Source of the DNA: Primorskyibacter aestuariivivens
GTDB lineage: Bacteria; Pseudomonadota; Alphaproteobacteria; Rhodobacterales; Rhodobacteraceae
DNA: 64,000 bases
Assembly (NCBI RefSeq): GCF_028023675.1
Contig: NZ_JAQIOZ010000024.1
Location: 1 to 64,000 of the forward strand
Direction of reading: 5' to 3'
Part shown: piece after piece, positions 34,872 to 44,623 of the stretch
Layout: each line of letters opens with the position of its first letter
Position numbering within the stretch: position 1 is the first letter of the stretch
Made by a program: the position numbers and the translations under genes
The notes under the pieces: model-generated
The model's input: only the letters and a program-made list of their open reading frames with translations
Databases searched by the model: none
Told to the model about the DNA's origin: nothing

Positions 34872-35975
34872 ATGTTGCGTAAACTCATGCTGAGCATATT
34901 GGCCGGCACAACACTGACCGGTTCGGCGATGGCCGCCGATTTAACCTCAATGTCCTGGGACGGCATCGTCGCTCAGGCCAAAGAAGAAGGAGAAGTCACA
35001 TGGTTCCAATGGTACTTTGAGGATCGATTTCGAAACGTTGTCCCTGCCTTCGAGGAACAGTATGGCATCAAGGTCAATTTGCCGGACCTAGACGGCGGAG
35101 ACGCGGGCCTCAACAAAGTCATGGCCGAAGCCGGTCGTGAGACCGGTGCGGTCGATGTGCTGTCGATTAGTGGTGACAAGACCAAAGCGATTTCGCCATC
35201 CGATTTCTTTATCGGCCCGATCCTGTCATTGCTGCCGGAAGCGAATGCAGTAACCGATAAAGCTCAAGGCGGCGACTGGGGTGGCTATGCCATCAAGTTT
35301 TGGGGCAACCAGACTGGTATGGGTTATGATTCCAATCGAGTGAACCTTGAAGACTTGCCCCAGACCGTAGCGGAACTAGAGACCTGGATGGCGGCAAATC
35401 CTCAACAACTTGGCTTCAACTTTGAAAACGGCGGCTCAGGCCCTTCATTCATCAATAACGTCGCCCGCAACATCCTTGGGTTGACAGGTGACGCTGAAGC
35501 GCCGGAATCTCTCGACCTCGCGCCTGTTTTCGACTGGTTTGTTGACCACGAAGACGAATATGTCCTGACAACCAGCAACAACGACAGCTACGCACGGATT
35601 AATTCTGGTGAATTCTTGATGGTCCCGGTTTGGGAAGACGGGATCGCGGGCCTGATCCAATCGGGAGAAATGGGCGGTCACATCAAAGTCTACTTACCGG
35701 AATGGGGAATGAACGGAGGCGGCAATGTTGTCGCGATTCCCAAAAATGCACCTCATCCAGCGGCCGCGCTCGTCTTCATTTCTTGGCTGACATCGGCAGA
35801 AACGCAGACCGAGTTAAACAAGACGTTTGGCTCAGCGCCGTCAAACTCCAATTCCGATGATAGCTTCGCTCTGATTTCCAATGCAGAGCGCGCAAACTCG
35901 ACGAACTGGAGCGGGGGGGCATTGCCAGCCGATGCTGTTGTGCCGGCTGTGATTGAGAACGTTTTCCAGCGGTGA
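34872..35975 (+). CDS. ABC transporter periplasmic solute-binding protein (family 1, PotD-like)
   Basis: A 367-residue exported protein with a strong AGGAGG ribosome site and a signal peptide (about 1-21, SAMAA). The mature part has the two-lobe pattern of polyamine/iron/phosphonate-type binding proteins: VTWFQWYFEDRFRN at the start, the central FWGNQTGMGYDSNRV, and PKNAPHPAAALVFISWL near the end. It presents its ligand to the PotB/PotC-like permeases. The neighbouring GDPD, phosphatase and xylose enzymes suggest a phosphodiester-linked or otherwise modified pentose or polyol rather than a polyamine. The ligand cannot be fixed from sequence. A hairpin follows the gene. Confidence 0.87.
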   Translation: MLRKLMLSILAGTTLTGSAMAADLTSMSWDGIVAQAKEEGEVTWFQWYFEDRFRNVVPAFEEQYGIKVNLPDLDGGDAGLNKVMAEAGRETGAVDVLSISGDKTKAISPSDFFIGPILSLLPEANAVTDKAQGGDWGGYAIKFWGNQTGMGYDSNRVNLEDLPQTVAELETWMAANPQQLGFNFENGGSGPSFINNVARNILGLTGDAEAPESLDLAPVFDWFVDHEDEYVLTTSNNDSYARINSGEFLMVPVWEDGIAGLIQSGEMGGHIKVYLPEWGMNGGGNVVAIPKNAPHPAAALVFISWLTSAETQTELNKTFGSAPSNSNSDDSFALISNAERANSTNWSGGALPADAVVPAVIENVFQR

Positions 35976-35990
35976 CTGTTTGGTACGAGT

Positions 35991-36012
35991 ACCTCCCCGG
36001 ACGGGGGGAGGT
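35991..36012 (+). promoter_or_regulatory. hairpin after the binding-protein gene
   Basis: ACCTCCCC paired with GGGGAGGT around a 6-nt loop, 15 nt after the stop codon and followed by GAAAATTT. It has no clean U-tract. It probably protects the binding-protein message from 3' decay or partly terminates transcription before the downstream enzymes. Confidence 0.5.
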
Positions 36013-36065
36013 GAAAATTTCCCCTCGTCCAATAACTCTTCACTTTCTCACTAGGTGAGAACAAT

Positions 36066-36971
36066 TTGAACGTGTCTCTAGAAAGCTTACGTATGCTGAA
36101 GGCAAAAGGTGTCTCCCTTTCCTCAGCCATCTCCGATCTGTCTTCACACCCCTGGGTCGTGTCGCATCGCGGTGACTGGTCAGAGTACCCGGAAAACTCG
36201 ATTGAAGCCATGTTGTCCGCCGCGGAACTGGGCGCCGACATGATTGAGATTGATGCGCAATCCGCAGGCGACGGGACACTTTTGGCGATCCATGACGACC
36301 ATCTTGATCGAACAACAGGTGCTTCGGGTCCTGTAAAGAGCCTGAGAGTCGAACACAGTGATCAGGTCCTCCTTAAGGCCAAGGACGGCGGCAATGCCGC
36401 ACCGATCTCCGAGTACGAGTTGCCAACCTTGGCGGGCCTTTTTGAGGCCGCGCGTGGCAAGGTGCTGCTAAACATCGATACCAAGCACAAATCAGACCTC
36501 GACGCGGTTTGTGACCTCGTACTCCAAACGGGCATGGAGGATCACGTTCTTGTAAAGATGAGTGTCGATCCCGATACGAATGGCGCAGATTTGAAAACTG
36601 CCGCTTGGTTCGGAAAAGTGCATTTCATGCCAGTCATTCTGGATGCCAAACGGGGCGAACTTGTGCGTCGGATAACCAACGCCGCCGAATTTCTCGACTC
36701 GCAAATTGTTGAGGTTCAGTTTCAAGACGGCAAAGAGTTCGTAGAACTCAACAAGGTCTTGAGACAACAAAACCGGCATACTTGGATCAACACGTTGGAT
36801 CCGATGCACCCGCTGGAATATTCGGACAGCTGTGCGCTCGCGTCGCCCGATGCCGTTTGGGGTGAGCTAATCCACCTTGGTGCCAGGGCGATACAAACTG
36901 ATCAGAGCGCAGTATTGGCGAGATACCTCGGGCGGAAAAGCTATTCGACCGGAACAGATAAATGCAGGTGA
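36066..36971 (+). CDS. glycerophosphodiester phosphodiesterase (UgpQ-like, cytoplasmic)
   Basis: A 301-residue TIM-barrel hydrolase. Catalytic motifs: His34 in SHRGDWSEYPENS, Glu61 and Asp63 in IEIDAQSAGDG, and His76 in AIHDDHLDRTTG. It lacks a signal peptide, so it acts on an imported substrate, splitting a glycerophosphodiester into glycerol-3-phosphate and an alcohol. The start is TTG at 36066. It is fifth in the ABC operon and overlaps the upstream region of the xylulokinase gene. Its presence in a xylose operon is unusual and hints at a phosphodiester-linked pentose or polyol as substrate. Confidence 0.87.
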   Translation: MNVSLESLRMLKAKGVSLSSAISDLSSHPWVVSHRGDWSEYPENSIEAMLSAAELGADMIEIDAQSAGDGTLLAIHDDHLDRTTGASGPVKSLRVEHSDQVLLKAKDGGNAAPISEYELPTLAGLFEAARGKVLLNIDTKHKSDLDAVCDLVLQTGMEDHVLVKMSVDPDTNGADLKTAAWFGKVHFMPVILDAKRGELVRRITNAAEFLDSQIVEVQFQDGKEFVELNKVLRQQNRHTWINTLDPMHPLEYSDSCALASPDAVWGELIHLGARAIQTDQSAVLARYLGRKSYSTGTDKCR

Positions 36972-36990
36972 CTGTTCGGGAGTGTTTGAA

Positions 36991-38454
36991 TTGGTAGTCG
37001 CGCCAACCTTTCTTGGCATAGATTTGGGCACGTCCGGATTGCGCGCCCTATTGCTCAGGGAAGACGGAGATGTCATCGGGGCGGCAGAATCTCACTATGA
37101 AGCCTCGCACCCGCAACTCGGATGGTCCGAACAAGATCCCAAGCATTGGGTGCAGGCTCTTGAAACCTGCGTTCAAAACCTAAGCGAGCGCTATTCCGCA
37201 TTCAGGCAGATCACAGGTATTGGCGTCGCAGGCCATATGCACGGCGCCACGTTGCTTGATTCGAACGATCAAGTGATCCGTCCCTGTATTTTGTGGAATG
37301 ATACACGAAGCCATGCCGAGGCAGCGGAGTTGGATCGAATTCCGGCATTCCGCGAGAAGTCCGGCAACATTGTTTTCCCAGGGTTCACCGCGCCAAAACT
37401 GGTCTGGGTCAAACGACATGAACCCGAGAAATTCGCCCGTGTCGCCAAGGTTTTGCTGCCCGCAGCATACCTGAATTGGTATCTGACAGGGGAATTTGTG
37501 GCAGATATGTCCGATAGCGCTGGAACCAGTTGGTTGGACGTCAGAGCCCGGGCCTGGTCGCCAGAGCTTCTGTCCGCCAGCCATATGCGCATCGACCAAA
37601 TGCCGCGGCTTGTCGAAGGCAGCGCACGTGCCGGGACATTGCGTCCTGAATTAGCAAGAGAGTGGGGGCTGGGACCCGACGTTGCTTTGGCTGGTGGTGC
37701 AGGTGACAATGCCGCAGCCGCCTGTGGAACCGGCATACTGACTCAAGGGCAGGGATTTGTGTCGCTTGGCACCTCAGGCGTTGTCCTGGCCGCCCGCGAC
37801 AGGTATGCCCCTGATCCGGTCAGTGCGGTGCACACATTTTGCCATGCGGTGCCCGAGCGTTGGTATCAAATGGGGGTGATGTTATCGGCGACCGACGGGA
37901 TCAACTGGCTGTCCAGGATCACGGGTAAGAGACCTGCCGATCTCTCCGCAGCATTGGGTGAGGTCTTGCAGGCCCCGTCTCGCGAGGGATTTCTGCCCTA
38001 TTTGTCTGGTGAGCGCACACCCCATAATGATGCCGATATTCGCGGGGCGTTTACAGGACTTGGCATCGACACTGAGATCGCGGACCTGACCCGGTCGGTC
38101 ATGGAAGGGGTTGCATTCGGTCTACGCGATAGCGCCGATGCGCTGAAAGACACCGGCGCGAAACTTGACCATATGCTCGCCATAGGCGGCGGCTCGCAAT
38201 CGTCCTATTGGGTCAAGCTGTTGGCAACAGTCCTGAACAAGCCACTGAATCTACCCGCAGCGGGCGAGTTTGGCGCGGCTCTCGGTGCGGCGCGACTTGG
38301 CTTTTGCGCGGCGGCAGGGGCCGACCCTGAATCCGTGATGACACCTCCCAAGATTGGGCAAACCATCAAACCCGATGCGGCACTCGTGGAGGCCTTTGAC
38401 GAGGCCTATGGCAAGTTCCGCGCTAGATATCCCAACATCAAGGCAATCCAATGA
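36991..38454 (+). CDS. xylB: xylulokinase
   Basis: A 487-residue FGGY-family kinase that turns D-xylulose into D-xylulose-5-phosphate. Motifs: [16 protein letters not shown] (phosphate 1), [21 protein letters not shown], and [14 protein letters not shown]. The start is not certain. I used TTG at 36991, with GGGAG eight nt upstream; GTG at 36982 is the alternative, and the frame is open further 5' inside the GDPD gene. It is followed by xylA with a 4-nt overlap, so product specificity for xylulose is well supported. Confidence 0.9.
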   Translation: MVVAPTFLGIDLGTSGLRALLLREDGDVIGAAESHYEASHPQLGWSEQDPKHWVQALETCVQNLSERYSAFRQITGIGVAGHMHGATLLDSNDQVIRPCILWNDTRSHAEAAELDRIPAFREKSGNIVFPGFTAPKLVWVKRHEPEKFARVAKVLLPAAYLNWYLTGEFVADMSDSAGTSWLDVRARAWSPELLSASHMRIDQMPRLVEGSARAGTLRPELAREWGLGPDVALAGGAGDNAAAACGTGILTQGQGFVSLGTSGVVLAARDRYAPDPVSAVHTFCHAVPERWYQMGVMLSATDGINWLSRITGKRPADLSAALGEVLQAPSREGFLPYLSGERTPHNDADIRGAFTGLGIDTEIADLTRSVMEGVAFGLRDSADALKDTGAKLDHMLAIGGGSQSSYWVKLLATVLNKPLNLPAAGEFGAALGAARLGFCAAAGADPESVMTPPKIGQTIKPDAALVEAFDEAYGKFRARYPNIKAIQ

Positions 38455-39758
38455 GTACAGGTTTTTTCGACGGCATCACGCAAGTCACGTTCGAAGGTGC
38501 TGACAGCACCAATCCAATGGCATTCCGTCACTACAATCCCGATGAGGTCGTGATGGGGAAGCGAATGGAAGATCATTTGCGCTTCGCCGTCGCTTGGTGG
38601 CATTCCTTCGCCTGGGAGGGCGGCGATCCATTTGGCGGTCAGACCTTTGAACGGCCCTGGTATCCGCAGGACAGCATGGAGAATGCCAGGACGAAGGCCG
38701 ATGTTGCCTTTGAGATGTTTCAGATCCTGGGTGTGCCTTTCTATTGCTGGCACGACGCCGATATTCGACCCGAGACCGGTAATTTTGCGGATAATCTGGC
38801 GACCTTGAATGAAATCACAGATTACATGGCCGACAAGCAAGCAGCTACAGGGGTCAAATGCCTTTGGGGCACGGCGAACATGTTCAGTCACCGTCGCTGG
38901 ATGGCCGGTGCGGCCACCAACCCCGATCCGGACGTTTTTGCCTTTGCAGCAGCCACAGTCAAAAGCTGCATTGATGCGACCCAAAAACTTGGCGGAGAAA
39001 ATTACGTTCTCTGGGGAGGTCGTGAAGGATATGAAACCCTTTTGAACACCGATCTCAAACAGGAACTGGACCACCTGGGCCGTTTCTTGAACATGGTCGT
39101 TGACTACAAGCACAAGATTGGTTTCAAAGGCACAATCCTGGTCGAGCCCAAACCTCAGGAACCTTCCAAGCACCAATACGACTATGATGCTGCTACCTGT
39201 ATCGGCTTCCTTCGCAAATATGGCTTGGAAGGCGAGGTGAAGCTGAACCTCGAACAAGGCCACGCAATCCTGGCGGGACATTCTTTCGAACACGAAGTAG
39301 CCGTTGCGGCAGCCGAAGGAATGTTTGGCTCAATCGATATGAACCGTAACGACTATCAATCGGGTTGGGACACCGATCAATTCCCGAACAACGTGCCGGA
39401 AGTGGCGTTGGCCTACTACCACATCCTGCGGGCAGGTGGCTTCGAAACCGGTGGAACGAATTTCGATGCAAGGCTGCGACGCCAGTCGTTGGACCCCGGC
39501 GACTTGATCGCCGCCCATGTCGGCGCGATGGACATTTGTGCGCGCGGCCTGAAGGCGGCCGCGGCGATGCTTGAAGACCGTGGGTTGGAGGATGCGCTGT
39601 CCGAGCGCTATGCAGGCTGGCGCGAACCACAGGCTCAGGCGATGCTGGACAGTGACTTGGAGGAGATTTCGCGGCGCGTGCTGGACGCGAATACCAATCC
39701 GGAACCGCGATCAGGAAAGCAGGAGGTTTTGGAGAACTACCTGAACAGATTCGTGTGA
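38451..39758 (+). CDS. xylA: xylose isomerase
   Basis: A 435-residue metal-dependent isomerase (class II) converting D-xylose to D-xylulose. Active-site motifs: CWHDAD (catalytic histidine), [42 protein letters not shown], and [19 protein letters not shown], which give the metal ligands. The usual EANHATLAGH and DANRG patterns carry small changes here (EQGHAI, DMNRND). It is the last gene of the operon. Together with XylB it feeds the pentose phosphate pathway. Confidence 0.93.
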   Translation: MSTGFFDGITQVTFEGADSTNPMAFRHYNPDEVVMGKRMEDHLRFAVAWWHSFAWEGGDPFGGQTFERPWYPQDSMENARTKADVAFEMFQILGVPFYCWHDADIRPETGNFADNLATLNEITDYMADKQAATGVKCLWGTANMFSHRRWMAGAATNPDPDVFAFAAATVKSCIDATQKLGGENYVLWGGREGYETLLNTDLKQELDHLGRFLNMVVDYKHKIGFKGTILVEPKPQEPSKHQYDYDAATCIGFLRKYGLEGEVKLNLEQGHAILAGHSFEHEVAVAAAEGMFGSIDMNRNDYQSGWDTDQFPNNVPEVALAYYHILRAGGFETGGTNFDARLRRQSLDPGDLIAAHVGAMDICARGLKAAAAMLEDRGLEDALSERYAGWREPQAQAMLDSDLEEISRRVLDANTNPEPRSGKQEVLENYLNRFV

Positions 39759-40083
39759 CGGAGCGTGTTTCTCCAAGATTGGAGTCAGCTGTCTTACCCG
39801 ATACTCTCGATCGCGCGGGCCGCACCGGCGCCCACGAGCAGATGTACGCAGACATAATGGTTTTTCGAATCGACAACTGCTCAACGCCGCAGCCTCCAAT
39901 CCCGCCAAAGTCGCAGTAATAGGAGACCTCCCAACTCCAAAATTGCTTGATTGGCAATGACAGCTTTGGTTTCGTTTTTGCCCGTTTATTAACGTCGCAG
40001 CATCAGGTAATTTGGGCTCTCTCACGACCTTCGCCGCGCTGATCGTAAAGGTCCGCTCTATCAGTTCTACGCCTCCACCAGCT
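39759..40083. other. intergenic stretch between xylA and virD4
   Basis: No convincing gene. It lies between convergent operons and marks the boundary between cargo and the DNA-transfer module. A weak hairpin CTCCAA/TTGGAG near 39770 and another ATTGC/GCAAT near 39942-39958 could be weak terminators, but neither has a clear U-tract. Confidence 0.4.
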
Positions 40084-42006
40084 TCACCCACCCAACAACT
40101 CCTCAATAAAATCCTCCTGCCGGTCGAGCGCCGCCTCCCATTCCTTCGGCACAGCCGCTTCCCGCTCGAGCGTCTCGGGCTCAGGCTGTCCACGCCCGGC
40201 CTCCATCGCCATCACGCTCATTGCGCGTGCTTCGCGGCGCTCCGAGCGGTCCCGGACTGGCGCGCGTTCGGCTGGTTTCGCCTGCTCGTCTGCGCCGGCC
40301 TCATCATCACCGTCGCTACCCCAAGGCCCCACGCCCTGCACACTCGGCGGATAGGGGAACGGCTTGCCCTCCTGGCGGGCGAGCATGTCCTTGAAGAACG
40401 GATCGTCGTAATACTTGATCCGGCTCGCCTTGATCGGATGCTGGGGCGAGGCGAGGATGATCACCTCGTCGGGGTCCATCAGGCGCGCTTCGGTCTCGGA
40501 AAGCAGCGGCCGCTCTTCGAACCGCGCCGAGGTCGAGGTCGCGCCGAGGAAGCCCTTGTTGCGGCCATACATCCGGGTGACCGCCTCGCGGGTGGTGCTG
40601 CCGACCGCGGCGGAAACCTCCTTTACAGTGCGCTGGTCACGCGGGGTGATGTAGAGCTTGAGCCCCGCCCCGTTCTCGAGGCTCTCACGACCTTCCGGGC
40701 CGTAGATCCGGTCGAGCGAAGCCAGTGACTGCGCGATCATCGCGACGCGGCCGCCATAGCTCGCCAGAGAATGGATCGCGCGTTCGAGATAGGGCATCGC
40801 CCCCATCTGCTGGAATTCGTCAATCATCATCATGACGGGCCAGGGCTCGTCCGGGCCGGGCTCGTTCAGCCGGATCGACGCAATGAGGTCAGCAAACATC
40901 AGGCGCAGGAGCGGCGCCAGGGTCGCTATGTGATCTTCGGAGACGGCGATGTAGAGCGACTGCGGGGTCTTGCGGAAGGTCGAGAAATCGAAGTCGCTCG
41001 CTTCGGTGGCCGAGCGCACCGCCGGGTTGTCCCATTGCTTGAGACCGGCCGTCATCAGCGCCTGGATATTCGAGGTCAGAAGCCGCGACGAGGCCGAGGC
41101 GGCGTTGGTCCAGAGCTCGCGCAAGATGTCTTCCTCGGCCTCGTCAGCATAGGTCTTGTACTGCGCGTTCTTGTATTCACCCCCGGCGACGATCTTGTTC
41201 ACCTCGCCAAGGTTCGGCGTGCCGCGCTGGATCGCCAGCAGACATGCCGCGACAAAGATCGACTTGCCCGCCTCAGAGAATGTGTCGAGCGTCTTGTTGT
41301 CCTTGTCGAGGAAGAGGTCGGCGAGGATCGAGACCTCGGTGAAGCGCTGCGCGAAGGTCGGGGCCTTCGCGATCCGCGCGAGCGGGTTGTAGCGATGCGT
41401 GGCATTGGCCCAGTCGAAGGGGCTGAAGCGATAGACCTCGTCGCCGTTGAGCGCCCGGAGCCGTGCGGTCTTCTCGAAGTTCTCGCCCTTCACGTCCAGC
41501 ACCACGACCGAGCCCGCGAAACTCAGGAGGTTCGGGATCACGAAGCCCACACCCTTACCGGCCCGGGTGGGCGCGACCATCATCACATGCGGGATGGTGG
41601 TCGAGGAGATGAACTCGGCCTTGGAGGTCGGTGCGCCAAGCTTGCCGCAGACGAAGCCCTTGCCCGGCGCCTGCAACATGTCGTTCTTCTTCAGCTCCGC
41701 CTTGGTCTGCCAATGGGCCGAGCCGTAGTCGTCTCGCTCCTTCTCCCAGGTCCAGGCCAGCGCCAGGGCGCCAAGCCCGATGGCCCCGAAGCCGACAGCG
41801 CCAAACCCCACCTTGAAGGCCTCTGGGTGCGCCGCGCGGGTGCCGGCGCTCGCCTTCCAGAGCGCCAACATGTCGAAGCTCTGAAACCCGGTTTTCAGGG
41901 CCAGCGTCAGGTAGAATGCGGCGACGATGGTGCCGATGACGGCACCGCAGATCACGCCGAAGAGGAGCGCAGCCCAAAGGGGAAGTGTCTTGGTCATGGT
42001 GGTCAT
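40084..42006 (-). CDS. virD4: VirD4/TraG type IV coupling protein
   Basis: A 640-residue ATPase that brings the relaxase-DNA complex to the secretion channel. N-terminal membrane helices (about 10-35 and 64-86), Walker A APTRAGKG (145-152), Walker B MMMIDEFQQMG, and the TraG signature LYITPRDQRTVKEVS. The C-terminal tail is charged and variable, as usual. It is the last gene of the leftward mobilisation operon, 5 nt after the relaxase gene. It is separated from its virB partners by about 12 kb of cargo. Confidence 0.93.
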   Translation of the reverse strand: MTTMTKTLPLWAALLFGVICGAVIGTIVAAFYLTLALKTGFQSFDMLALWKASAGTRAAHPEAFKVGFGAVGFGAIGLGALALAWTWEKERDDYGSAHWQTKAELKKNDMLQAPGKGFVCGKLGAPTSKAEFISSTTIPHVMMVAPTRAGKGVGFVIPNLLSFAGSVVVLDVKGENFEKTARLRALNGDEVYRFSPFDWANATHRYNPLARIAKAPTFAQRFTEVSILADLFLDKDNKTLDTFSEAGKSIFVAACLLAIQRGTPNLGEVNKIVAGGEYKNAQYKTYADEAEEDILRELWTNAASASSRLLTSNIQALMTAGLKQWDNPAVRSATEASDFDFSTFRKTPQSLYIAVSEDHIATLAPLLRLMFADLIASIRLNEPGPDEPWPVMMMIDEFQQMGAMPYLERAIHSLASYGGRVAMIAQSLASLDRIYGPEGRESLENGAGLKLYITPRDQRTVKEVSAAVGSTTREAVTRMYGRNKGFLGATSTSARFEERPLLSETEARLMDPDEVIILASPQHPIKASRIKYYDDPFFKDMLARQEGKPFPYPPSVQGVGPWGSDGDDEAGADEQAKPAERAPVRDRSERREARAMSVMAMEAGRGQPEPETLEREAAVPKEWEAALDRQEDFIEELLGG

Positions 42007-42011
42007 CCCCC

Positions 42012-43940
42012 TCAGAATTCCATCTCGTCGTCGAGTCCGCGGTCACGGCGAAGGTCGCGCCCCATTTCCTGCGCCTCCTGCTGGCCGCGCAGCCGCGCCA
42101 CTTCAGTTGCCTTATCCTGCTGCAAACCGGCGGCGCGGTCGGTGAAGACCTGATCGCCGGTTTCTTCGAAGGTCATTTCGAGGAACTCCTGCGTGACGGT
42201 GATCTGGTCGAGCTTGCTCGGCAGGGCCGCATCCAGCACCTCGTAGTTGCCGCGGCGCAGCTCGGCCAAACCTTCTTCACCCAGTTCCTTGAAGAGCTCG
42301 GATTGCAGGGTCCGCTCGACCACCTCTTCCTGCTCCTCGGTGAGTTTGCCGTCACGCAGCATGTCGGCGAGGTCCTGCAGGTAGGGATTGGGTGTCCGGT
42401 CATCCTCGTCGATGAGCGGCAGCGTCGCCTCTTCCTCGTCCGCGAGGGTTCGGCCGATCTCTACGCCCTTCTCCTTCGCCCGTTCCACCAGCGCGTCCAT
42501 GACCTCGTCGACCTTCTCCAGCGCGGCATCGAGCTGGTCGTCAGTGGCGGTCTCCACGGTGAGGCCATCCTTCGCCAACACAGCGTTCATGTCCCGCTCG
42601 ACCCAGTCCTGCGCCATGCCGTAGTTCCGCGTGCCGCCCGCAGCGATCCGGGCCACCAGCTCCTCGCTGTCCATGCCTGCTTCCTCGGCGCGCTCGAGCA
42701 CGTCGCGCAGCCCCTCGTCATTGCCGGACCGAAGTGCCGCGATCAGCACCTCGCTGCCCGCCCCCGGCGGATAGGGCTCTTCAAGCTGCTTGCCGAAACG
42801 CGCGCGCAGTTCCGGGTCGGGCACCATCTGCGAAAGATCCGCGATGATCGGCGCGGCCTTAGCCTCGAACGCGGCGCGCTCGGCCGGGTCCAGTTCTTCG
42901 GCCTTGAGCCTGAGCGCCTCGATCGTGCGCTCGGAATAGTCGATCGCGTCACCGACGGTCTTGATGTCCTTCATGTCTATCTCTCCTTCGGTGAAGTTCC
43001 ACGGCGTGCCCGAGCCAAGCCCGTCCGCCATGCCGCGTACGGCACGTGCCATGTGACGCTGGTCCATCCGGTCCAGCAGGTCGGCGAGGTTCTTGTAGTC
43101 CTTGGCGAAGCCCACCACCTGCGCCAGCGCGATGGCGGATTCCTGGGCCGTCATGACGATCTCGCGCGGCAGGCGGGCCTCTTCCTTGGCGCGGTAGATT
43201 TCCTCGATCCCGGCGGGCTTTTCGAAGATGCCACGCTCGAGCCGGGTGGTGGCGTCAAGCATCACGCCATAGCGTTCCGCGATTTCAGCCTGCTTCTCGC
43301 GCATCAGCTGCGGCGACATCACGCCCTCGGCCCAGCAAGAGAACCAGGTGCCGTTTTCGACACCGCGATTGTTCAGGATGATATGGGCGTGCTTGTGCGC
43401 CCGGTCGTCATGGACCGCGAGCACATAGTCCCATTGGTCGCCGTATTCGCCGCTCTCGAAGAAATGCTCCGTCCAGTCCATCGCGATGTCGCGCACCTGG
43501 TCGACCGTCACGTCGGTCGGGAAGGAGAGCAGCATGTGCGAGGTGAAGCCGAGTTTGGTCGAGCCGCGCCAGGTCCCGGCCCAGTCCTCGATGATGTCTT
43601 CCTTCTGCTCATCCGTCAGGACCGCCGCATCGGTCAGCGCATTGGTCATCGTCGAGTAGGTGTAGACCGCCTTGTCGTTGATGTAGGAGATCTGCGCTCC
43701 GAGCGAAGCACGCGTCTTGCAGCCCCCTGCCCGGATCCGTTTGAAGACCGCCGCCCGGCTCTGGCCCGAGGCCGCCTTCAGCGCGTTGCGCGCCGACATG
43801 GAGCCAACGCGCGCGAAACTCCGACCCTGCCGACGCCCCGCCAACCGCGCGTCGATCCGCGCCGCGGCCTGCCCCCGGATGCGCTCATCCTCCCAGAGCC
43901 GCCCCATGACCGAGGCGTAGAGGGCGAGCGGATCAGCCAA
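42012..43940 (-). CDS. relaxase, VirD2/MobP-like
   Basis: A 642-residue DNA-processing enzyme. The metal-binding motif III is HDDRAHKHAH (177-186), followed by IILNNRG. The likely catalytic tyrosine is Tyr86 in AQISYINDKA, which aligns with the motif I pattern YLxRKG. The N-terminal third is the nicking domain; the rest is acidic and helical and probably carries the transfer signal and an accessory domain. It nicks at oriT and pilots the strand. It overlaps the upstream DNA-binding gene by 8 nt. The predicted oriT in the operon leader has the TATCCTGC core used by this relaxase class. Confidence 0.88.
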   Translation of the reverse strand: MADPLALYASVMGRLWEDERIRGQAAARIDARLAGRRQGRSFARVGSMSARNALKAASGQSRAAVFKRIRAGGCKTRASLGAQISYINDKAVYTYSTMTNALTDAAVLTDEQKEDIIEDWAGTWRGSTKLGFTSHMLLSFPTDVTVDQVRDIAMDWTEHFFESGEYGDQWDYVLAVHDDRAHKHAHIILNNRGVENGTWFSCWAEGVMSPQLMREKQAEIAERYGVMLDATTRLERGIFEKPAGIEEIYRAKEEARLPREIVMTAQESAIALAQVVGFAKDYKNLADLLDRMDQRHMARAVRGMADGLGSGTPWNFTEGEIDMKDIKTVGDAIDYSERTIEALRLKAEELDPAERAAFEAKAAPIIADLSQMVPDPELRARFGKQLEEPYPPGAGSEVLIAALRSGNDEGLRDVLERAEEAGMDSEELVARIAAGGTRNYGMAQDWVERDMNAVLAKDGLTVETATDDQLDAALEKVDEVMDALVERAKEKGVEIGRTLADEEEATLPLIDEDDRTPNPYLQDLADMLRDGKLTEEQEEVVERTLQSELFKELGEEGLAELRRGNYEVLDAALPSKLDQITVTQEFLEMTFEETGDQVFTDRAAGLQQDKATEVARLRGQQEAQEMGRDLRRDRGLDDEMEF

Positions 43941-44553
43941 TTCTGATGAGCCTCAAACCTGTCACGGTCTCGCGCGAGTCATCCTCCAGAACCGCGCCGT
44001 CCGCCCCCTGCCCTTCTTCCTTTTGCGGCCACTCCTGATGACGCAGCACCTGCGCCGCATCCTTCATCCGGCCCATCTCACGGCTCATGGACTGCGCCAG
44101 ATCGAGCAGCTCGATCAGCACCGCGCGGTCCGCCTCAGAGACCTCGAGCCGACCACGATGGACCGCCTTGGCAAGCACCAGTCCGGCGTCGCTCACATCC
44201 TTCGCCTGACGCCACGCGGCACAGAACTCCGCGACCAGATCACGCGGCACATCGAGGAACCCGCATCGTCCGCGCAGCACCGCATTCAGCGCCTGCGATC
44301 GGTTGGCATAGCCCCGCGCGCGCCACTCCAAATCGAAGGCATCGAGCTCGGATCGGCTGGCCCGGAAGGCCACCGTCTCGCTCGGGTCACGCACCGCAAT
44401 CCCCTCGCCCGCCTCTTCTTTCGCGAGCCGGTTCACATGGCGCGGAGAGATGCCAAACGCCGCCGCCAAGTCTTTGGCGCTTTCGCCGGCCGCAAAGCGC
44501 CGCGCCACTTCAATGCGCTGCTCAAGCTTCAGGTTTTTCGCTGGCCTCGGCAC
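43933..44553 (-). CDS. relaxosome DNA-binding protein (MobC/VirD1-like role)
   Basis: A 206-residue basic protein. The N-terminus has a helix-turn-helix (ESAKDLAAAFGISPRHVNRLAKEEA), followed by a segment like ribbon-helix-helix MobC proteins (TVAFRASRSELDAFDLEWRARGYANRSQAL) and a helical C-terminus. Position directly before the relaxase gene and next to the candidate oriT argues for a nicking accessory role and autoregulation. A specific family name is not certain. Confidence 0.7.
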   Translation of the reverse strand: MPRPAKNLKLEQRIEVARRFAAGESAKDLAAAFGISPRHVNRLAKEEAGEGIAVRDPSETVAFRASRSELDAFDLEWRARGYANRSQALNAVLRGRCGFLDVPRDLVAEFCAAWRQAKDVSDAGLVLAKAVHRGRLEVSEADRAVLIELLDLAQSMSREMGRMKDAAQVLRHQEWPQKEEGQGADGAVLEDDSRETVTGLRLIRIG

Positions 44554-44570
44554 GGGTCAGACCCCTCGGA

Positions 44571-44605
44571 CAAAATGTGCAAACATTGGCCATATCCTGC
44601 CAACG
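44571..44605 (+). other. candidate oriT with IncP/Ti-type nic core
   Basis: The plus strand reads TATCCTGC at 44593-44600, identical to the RP4 core where cleavage is TATCCTG/C, so nicking is predicted between 44599 and 44600. The longer stretch ATATCCTGCCA also matches the complement of the Ti border repeat core. Small inverted repeats AATGT/ACATT (just upstream) and TGGC/GCCA flank it. It sits in the leader of the relaxase operon, the usual place. Confidence 0.6.
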
Positions 44606-44623
44606 TCTTCCTTTTCTACTTCA

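Noticed and set aside
40771-42153. Long plus-strand open frame over virD4
   Set aside because: Antisense shadow of a coupling-protein gene with intact Walker motifs; its composition is Arg/Gly/Leu-rich without domain features.
41985-43946. Long plus-strand open frame (about 650 codons) over the relaxase gene
   Set aside because: It is exactly antisense to a gene with clear relaxase motifs and lacks any recognisable domain; GC-rich third positions create such shadow frames.
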